A DNA stretch of 64,000 nt, taken from the NCBI RefSeq assembly GCF_001545075.1, contig NZ_FCOB02000016.1, positions 62,001 through 126,000 of the forward strand, written 5' to 3'. The first letter of the stretch is position 1. The number at the start of each line of letters is the position of its first letter. The position numbers and the translations under genes were made by a program. Shown here piece after piece: positions 61,336 to 64,000 of this stretch. The notes below the pieces were generated by a model. The model did not search any database. It was given only the letters and a program-made list of their open reading frames with translations, and had not been told where the DNA came from. The DNA comes from Caballeronia ptereochthonis. Its GTDB lineage: Bacteria > Pseudomonadota > Gammaproteobacteria > Burkholderiales > Burkholderiaceae.

Positions 61336-62379
61336 ATGGCCTACGAAGCAGCGTCCGAGCGATACACGCAGATGCAATACCGCACCTGCGGCAAGAGCGG
61401 TTTGAAATTGCCCGCGGTGTCGCTGGGCTTGTGGCACAACTTCGGCGACACGACGCCGATCTCCACGCAACGCGAGATCCTGCGCACCGCGTTCGATCTC
61501 GGCATCACTCATTTCGATCTCGCGAACAACTACGGCCCGCCGTACGGCAGCGCCGAGACGAATTTCGGGCGCATCTTCAAGGACGACTTCCGGCCGTATC
61601 GCGACGAGTTGCTGATTTCGTCGAAGGCCGGCTGGGACATGTGGCCCGGCCCGTACGGCCAGGGCGGCGGCTCGCGCAAGTACGTGCTCGCGAGCCTCGA
61701 CCAGAGCCTGAAGCGCATGGGCCTCGATTACGTCGACATCTTCTACTCGCATCGTTTCGATGCCGACACGCCGCCAGAGGAAACCGCAGGCGCGCTCGCG
61801 ACCGCCGTGCATTCCGGCAAGGCGCTCTACGTGGGGATTTCGTCGTACTCGGCGGCGAAAACGCGCGAAATGGCGAAGCTGCTGGCCGAGCACAAGGTGC
61901 CGCTGCTGATTCATCAGCCTTCGTACAACATGCTGAACCGCTGGATCGAAAAGGATCTGCTCGACACGCTCGACGATATCGGCGCGGGCAGCATCGCGTT
62001 CACGCCGCTCGCCCAGGGGCTTCTGACGAACAAGTATCTGAGCGGCGTGCCGCAGGACGCGCGCGTGAACAAGCCGGGCGGCGCCTCGCTCAAGCAGGAG
62101 CATTTGAGCGAGGCGAATCTCGCGCACGTGCGCAAGCTCAACGAACTCGCGCAGAAGCGCGGTCAGAGCCTCGCGCAGATGGCGCTCGCCTGGGCGTTGC
62201 GCGGCGGGCGCGTGACATCCGTGCTGATCGGCGCGAGCCGCGCGGAGCAGGTCGCGGAAAACGTCGGCGCGCTGAAGAACCTCGATTTCACGAAGGAAGA
62301 GCTCGCCGAAATCGATCAGCACGCGCAGGAGGGCGGCGTCAATCTGTGGGAGAAGCCGTCGACCGATCAGCGCATCTGA
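61336..62379 (+). CDS. Aldo/keto reductase (YghZ / L-glyceraldehyde-3-phosphate reductase type)
   Basis: 347-residue NADPH-dependent reductase of the AKR14/YghZ group. From the ATG at 61336 it reads MAYEAASERYTQMQYRTCGKSGLKLPAVSLGLWHNFGDTTPISTQREILRTAFDLGITHFDLANNYGPPYGSAETNFGRIF. The catalytic Asp and Tyr (DLANNYG), Lys (ISSKAGWDMWPGPYGQGGGSRKYVLASLDQSLKRMGLDYVDIFYSHRFD) and His are present. The Q-rich, SVLIGASRAEQVAENVGAL region binds NADPH. E. coli YghZ acts on L-glyceraldehyde 3-phosphate and methylglyoxal; detoxification is the likely role here. Confidence 0.92.
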   Translation: MAYEAASERYTQMQYRTCGKSGLKLPAVSLGLWHNFGDTTPISTQREILRTAFDLGITHFDLANNYGPPYGSAETNFGRIFKDDFRPYRDELLISSKAGWDMWPGPYGQGGGSRKYVLASLDQSLKRMGLDYVDIFYSHRFDADTPPEETAGALATAVHSGKALYVGISSYSAAKTREMAKLLAEHKVPLLIHQPSYNMLNRWIEKDLLDTLDDIGAGSIAFTPLAQGLLTNKYLSGVPQDARVNKPGGASLKQEHLSEANLAHVRKLNELAQKRGQSLAQMALAWALRGGRVTSVLIGASRAEQVAENVGALKNLDFTKEELAEIDQHAQEGGVNLWEKPSTDQRI

Positions 62380-62882
62380 CGCCCGGAGCGCGCGCAAGCC
62401 TTTCGGGAGAAAGGGTATTTCGGGATAGCGCGGGAACCATTGCTATCATGCTGGCTCGGCGGCTTTCGGCAGCGGCTTTTCGGCAGCAAGTGCGATCAGC
62501 GCCGGAATGCCGGCCGTAGCCAGCAATTTGCCAGCCGAAAGCGCCTTGTTTCCGCGCGCATGTTCGCCCACGAGGCCACGTGCGCGCCTTTGCCGCGACG
62601 GCGCCTGGCGCGGCGCCCGACGACACCGACCGGCTATCGGGTTAAAATACTCGATTGCGCCGGCTGTCTGGTTTTTCGCGCGACGTTCACGCAAGGCGCG
62701 GCGTGAATCGCTGCCTTCGCATCGAACGCGCGGCCATCCGTCACTATTCGATCGTCCTTTCGCGCAGCGCAGCGCCTTCGTAGCGCGCTCTCATCGCGGC
62801 GTCGGGCCCGGCGTGGCAGGGATTGCCCGCAAGTCAGCCGCGAGCGTCGGAGCGCCACCGTTTTCGCAAAGTTCAAGAAGCC
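62380..62882. other. Intergenic region upstream of fpr
   Basis: About 500 bases without a convincing gene. A TAAAAT at about 62642-62647 could be the -10 of the fpr promoter. Overlapping frames on both strands (for example plus 62440-62706 and minus 62446-62694) have no ribosome-binding site or recognised product. Confidence 0.5.
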
Positions 62883-63653
62883 ATGAGCAACCTTAATTCT
62901 CAAACCGTTCTGAGCGTCCATCACTGGACCGACACGCTTTTCAGTTTCACCTGCACCCGCGACTCCTCGTTTCGCTTCGAGAACGGCCAGTTCACGATGG
63001 TGGGCCTCGAAGTCGATGGCAAGCCGCTCCTGCGCGCCTACAGCCTCGCGAGCGCGAACTACGAAGAGCATCTCGAATTTTTGAGCATCAAGGTTCCCGA
63101 CGGCCCGCTCACCTCGCGCCTGCAGCACCTGAAGGTCGGCGATTCCGTGCTGATCGGCAAGAAGCCGACGGGCACGCTCGTCGCCGATAACCTGCTGCCC
63201 GGCAAGACGCTGTGGCTGCTGTCCACGGGCACGGGTCTCGCGCCGTTCATGTCGATTATCAAGGATCCGGACGTGTACGACCGCTACGAGAAGATCGTGC
63301 TGACGCACACCTGCCGTTTCGTCGATGAACTCGCGTACAAGGACTTCATCACGGAGCACCTGCCGGCGCACGAGCACATCGGCGAGATCGTCTCCGAGAA
63401 GCTCCTCTACTATCCGACCGTCACGCGCGAGGAGTTCGCGAACCGCGGCCGCATCACGGATCTGATCGAAACGAAGAAGCTGTTCGCGGATCTCTCGGTG
63501 GATCCGTTCTCGGTCGAGAACGACCGCGTGATGCTCTGCGGCAGCCCGCACATGCTGCGCGACACGCGCCAGTTGCTCGACGCAATGGGCTTCCAGGAAG
63601 GCAGCAATAATCATCCTGGCCACTATGTCGTGGAGAAGGCCTTCGTCGGCTGA
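62883..63653 (+). CDS. fpr: Ferredoxin-NADP+ reductase
   Basis: FAD flavoprotein moving electrons between NADPH and ferredoxin or flavodoxin. The 256-residue protein from ATG 62883 (MSNLNSQTVLSVHHWTDTLFSFTCTRDSSFRFENGQFTMVGL) has the FAD motif RAYSLAS, the NADP-binding LLSTGTGLAPFMSIIKD and a C-terminal MLCGSPHMLRDTRQLLDAMGFQEGSNNHPGHYVVEKAFVG, matching bacterial class I Fpr. In related species it is induced by oxidative stress. A terminator follows. Confidence 0.95.
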   Translation: MSNLNSQTVLSVHHWTDTLFSFTCTRDSSFRFENGQFTMVGLEVDGKPLLRAYSLASANYEEHLEFLSIKVPDGPLTSRLQHLKVGDSVLIGKKPTGTLVADNLLPGKTLWLLSTGTGLAPFMSIIKDPDVYDRYEKIVLTHTCRFVDELAYKDFITEHLPAHEHIGEIVSEKLLYYPTVTREEFANRGRITDLIETKKLFADLSVDPFSVENDRVMLCGSPHMLRDTRQLLDAMGFQEGSNNHPGHYVVEKAFVG

Positions 63654-63675
63654 TTAGCAAGTCGCCGCATTCAGG

Positions 63676-63706
63676 AAAACCGGAGCTTCGTGTTCCGGTT
63701 TTTTTT
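63676..63706 (+). terminator. Intrinsic terminator after fpr
   Basis: AAAACCGGA (63676-63684) pairs with TCCGGTTTT (63694-63702) and ends in a T run, 22 bases after the fpr stop. Confidence 0.88.
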
Positions 63707-63829
63707 CGTCCTCGACGGTGGCGCGGGGACGTCCGCTGTTACAAATTCGGCGCAACCGCCGGTTCGGCGTAGGTATTTTTCCTACGTATTGTGTGCGCCA
63801 AACTTGCCAAACGACATGAAGTTCGTCCA

Positions 63830-63859
63830 TTGAAGCCTTGTCGGACACGGATCTATAAT
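63830..63859 (+). promoter_or_regulatory. Promoter pointing out of the window
   Basis: A -35-like TTGAAG (63830-63835) and a perfect TATAAT -10 (63854-63859) are separated by 18 bases. They lie in an AT-rich patch downstream of fpr. No gene start is visible up to 64000, so the gene or RNA served would begin beyond the window edge. Confidence 0.55.
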
Positions 63860-64000
63860 ATTTTTGAGATATGATCCAGTCACGCTGAGACGACGAGCGC
63901 CACCGCGCAGTCCGTCTTCGATGTTACAGAGTGTAAATTTAGTTACGCCGCTCGTGGGTTCGCCGAGGACGTAGCTCCAGTTGCGCTCAAAGCGAGGATA

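Noticed and set aside
62440..62706. Frames of about 80-90 codons on both strands before fpr
   Set aside because: No ribosome-binding site, no domain, and the two strands compete. I treat the region as intergenic.
63654..63848. Minus-strand 64-codon frame after fpr
   Set aside because: It runs across the fpr terminator, has no ribosome-binding site and no recognised product.
1..64000. CRISPR arrays, tRNA or rRNA genes, insertion sequences
   Set aside because: No regularly spaced repeats, no cloverleaf or T-loop pattern, and no transposase or terminal repeats flanked by target duplications were seen.

Overview
The window is a high-GC, densely coded chromosomal segment of a betaproteobacterium. 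Gene content and order (hslVU, dksA, a COG0523 GTPase, rlmI-type methyltransferase, xerC, DUF484, dapF, lpxL and metK in a row; fliE divergent from fliFGHIJK; an SAH riboswitch before ahcY; DUF3185) point to Burkholderiaceae, most likely the Caballeronia/Paraburkholderia side of Burkholderia sensu lato. The exact genus is inference. I found no rRNA, tRNA, insertion sequence, prophage or CRISPR array. The only repeat-type element is a ~650-bp inverted-repeat element after fliK.

Layout. (1) 1-12735, + strand: a tightly coupled Wzx/Wzy-type exopolysaccharide operon. It encodes a priming sugar transferase (cut by the window edge), Wza, Wzb, a Wzc tyrosine kinase, WecB and WecC (UDP-ManNAc then UDP-ManNAcA), a Wzx flippase, a GT4 glycosyltransferase, a secreted polysaccharide lyase, a WecG/TagA-family glycosyltransferase, a Wzy-like polymerase and a hexapeptide acetyltransferase. 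Together they predict a small ManNAcA-containing acidic repeat unit. (2) 12751-19588, - strand: a TraB/GumN-family protein and a Dpp-type peptide ABC transporter. (3) 19865-22810, - strand: ahcY, a small four-helix membrane protein and metF behind an SAH riboswitch. (4) 22911-28924: lrgAB divergent from a LysR regulator, a DUF937/OmpA protein and an AidB-like acyl-CoA dehydrogenase. (5) 28957-39322: flagellar genes. fliS, fliT, a second FliK-like gene and an FlhB-tail gene sit behind a sigma-28 promoter; fliE is divergent from fliFGHIJK. (6) 39341-46389: the repeat element, a small membrane protein, MarR with an EmrB-type exporter, a lipoprotein, gshA and ada. (7) 46544-56178: a candidate anti-Shine-Dalgarno sRNA, hslUV, dksA, a zinc-type GTPase with a histidine-rich loop, an rRNA methyltransferase, xerC, DUF484, dapF and lpxL. 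(8) 56000-64000: metK with a self-complementary leader, an old yellow enzyme homologue, a PhyH dioxygenase, DUF3185, an MscS channel, an aldo/keto reductase and ferredoxin-NADP reductase.

Several parts connect. metK, ahcY and metF all serve the methyl cycle; ahcY-metF sits behind a recognised SAH riboswitch and metK behind a different leader that could hide its own ribosome-binding site. The most novel-looking signals are that metK leader, the short intergenic RNA at about 46579-46640 carrying two copies of an anti-Shine-Dalgarno motif, and the ManNAcA polysaccharide operon with its embedded lyase.
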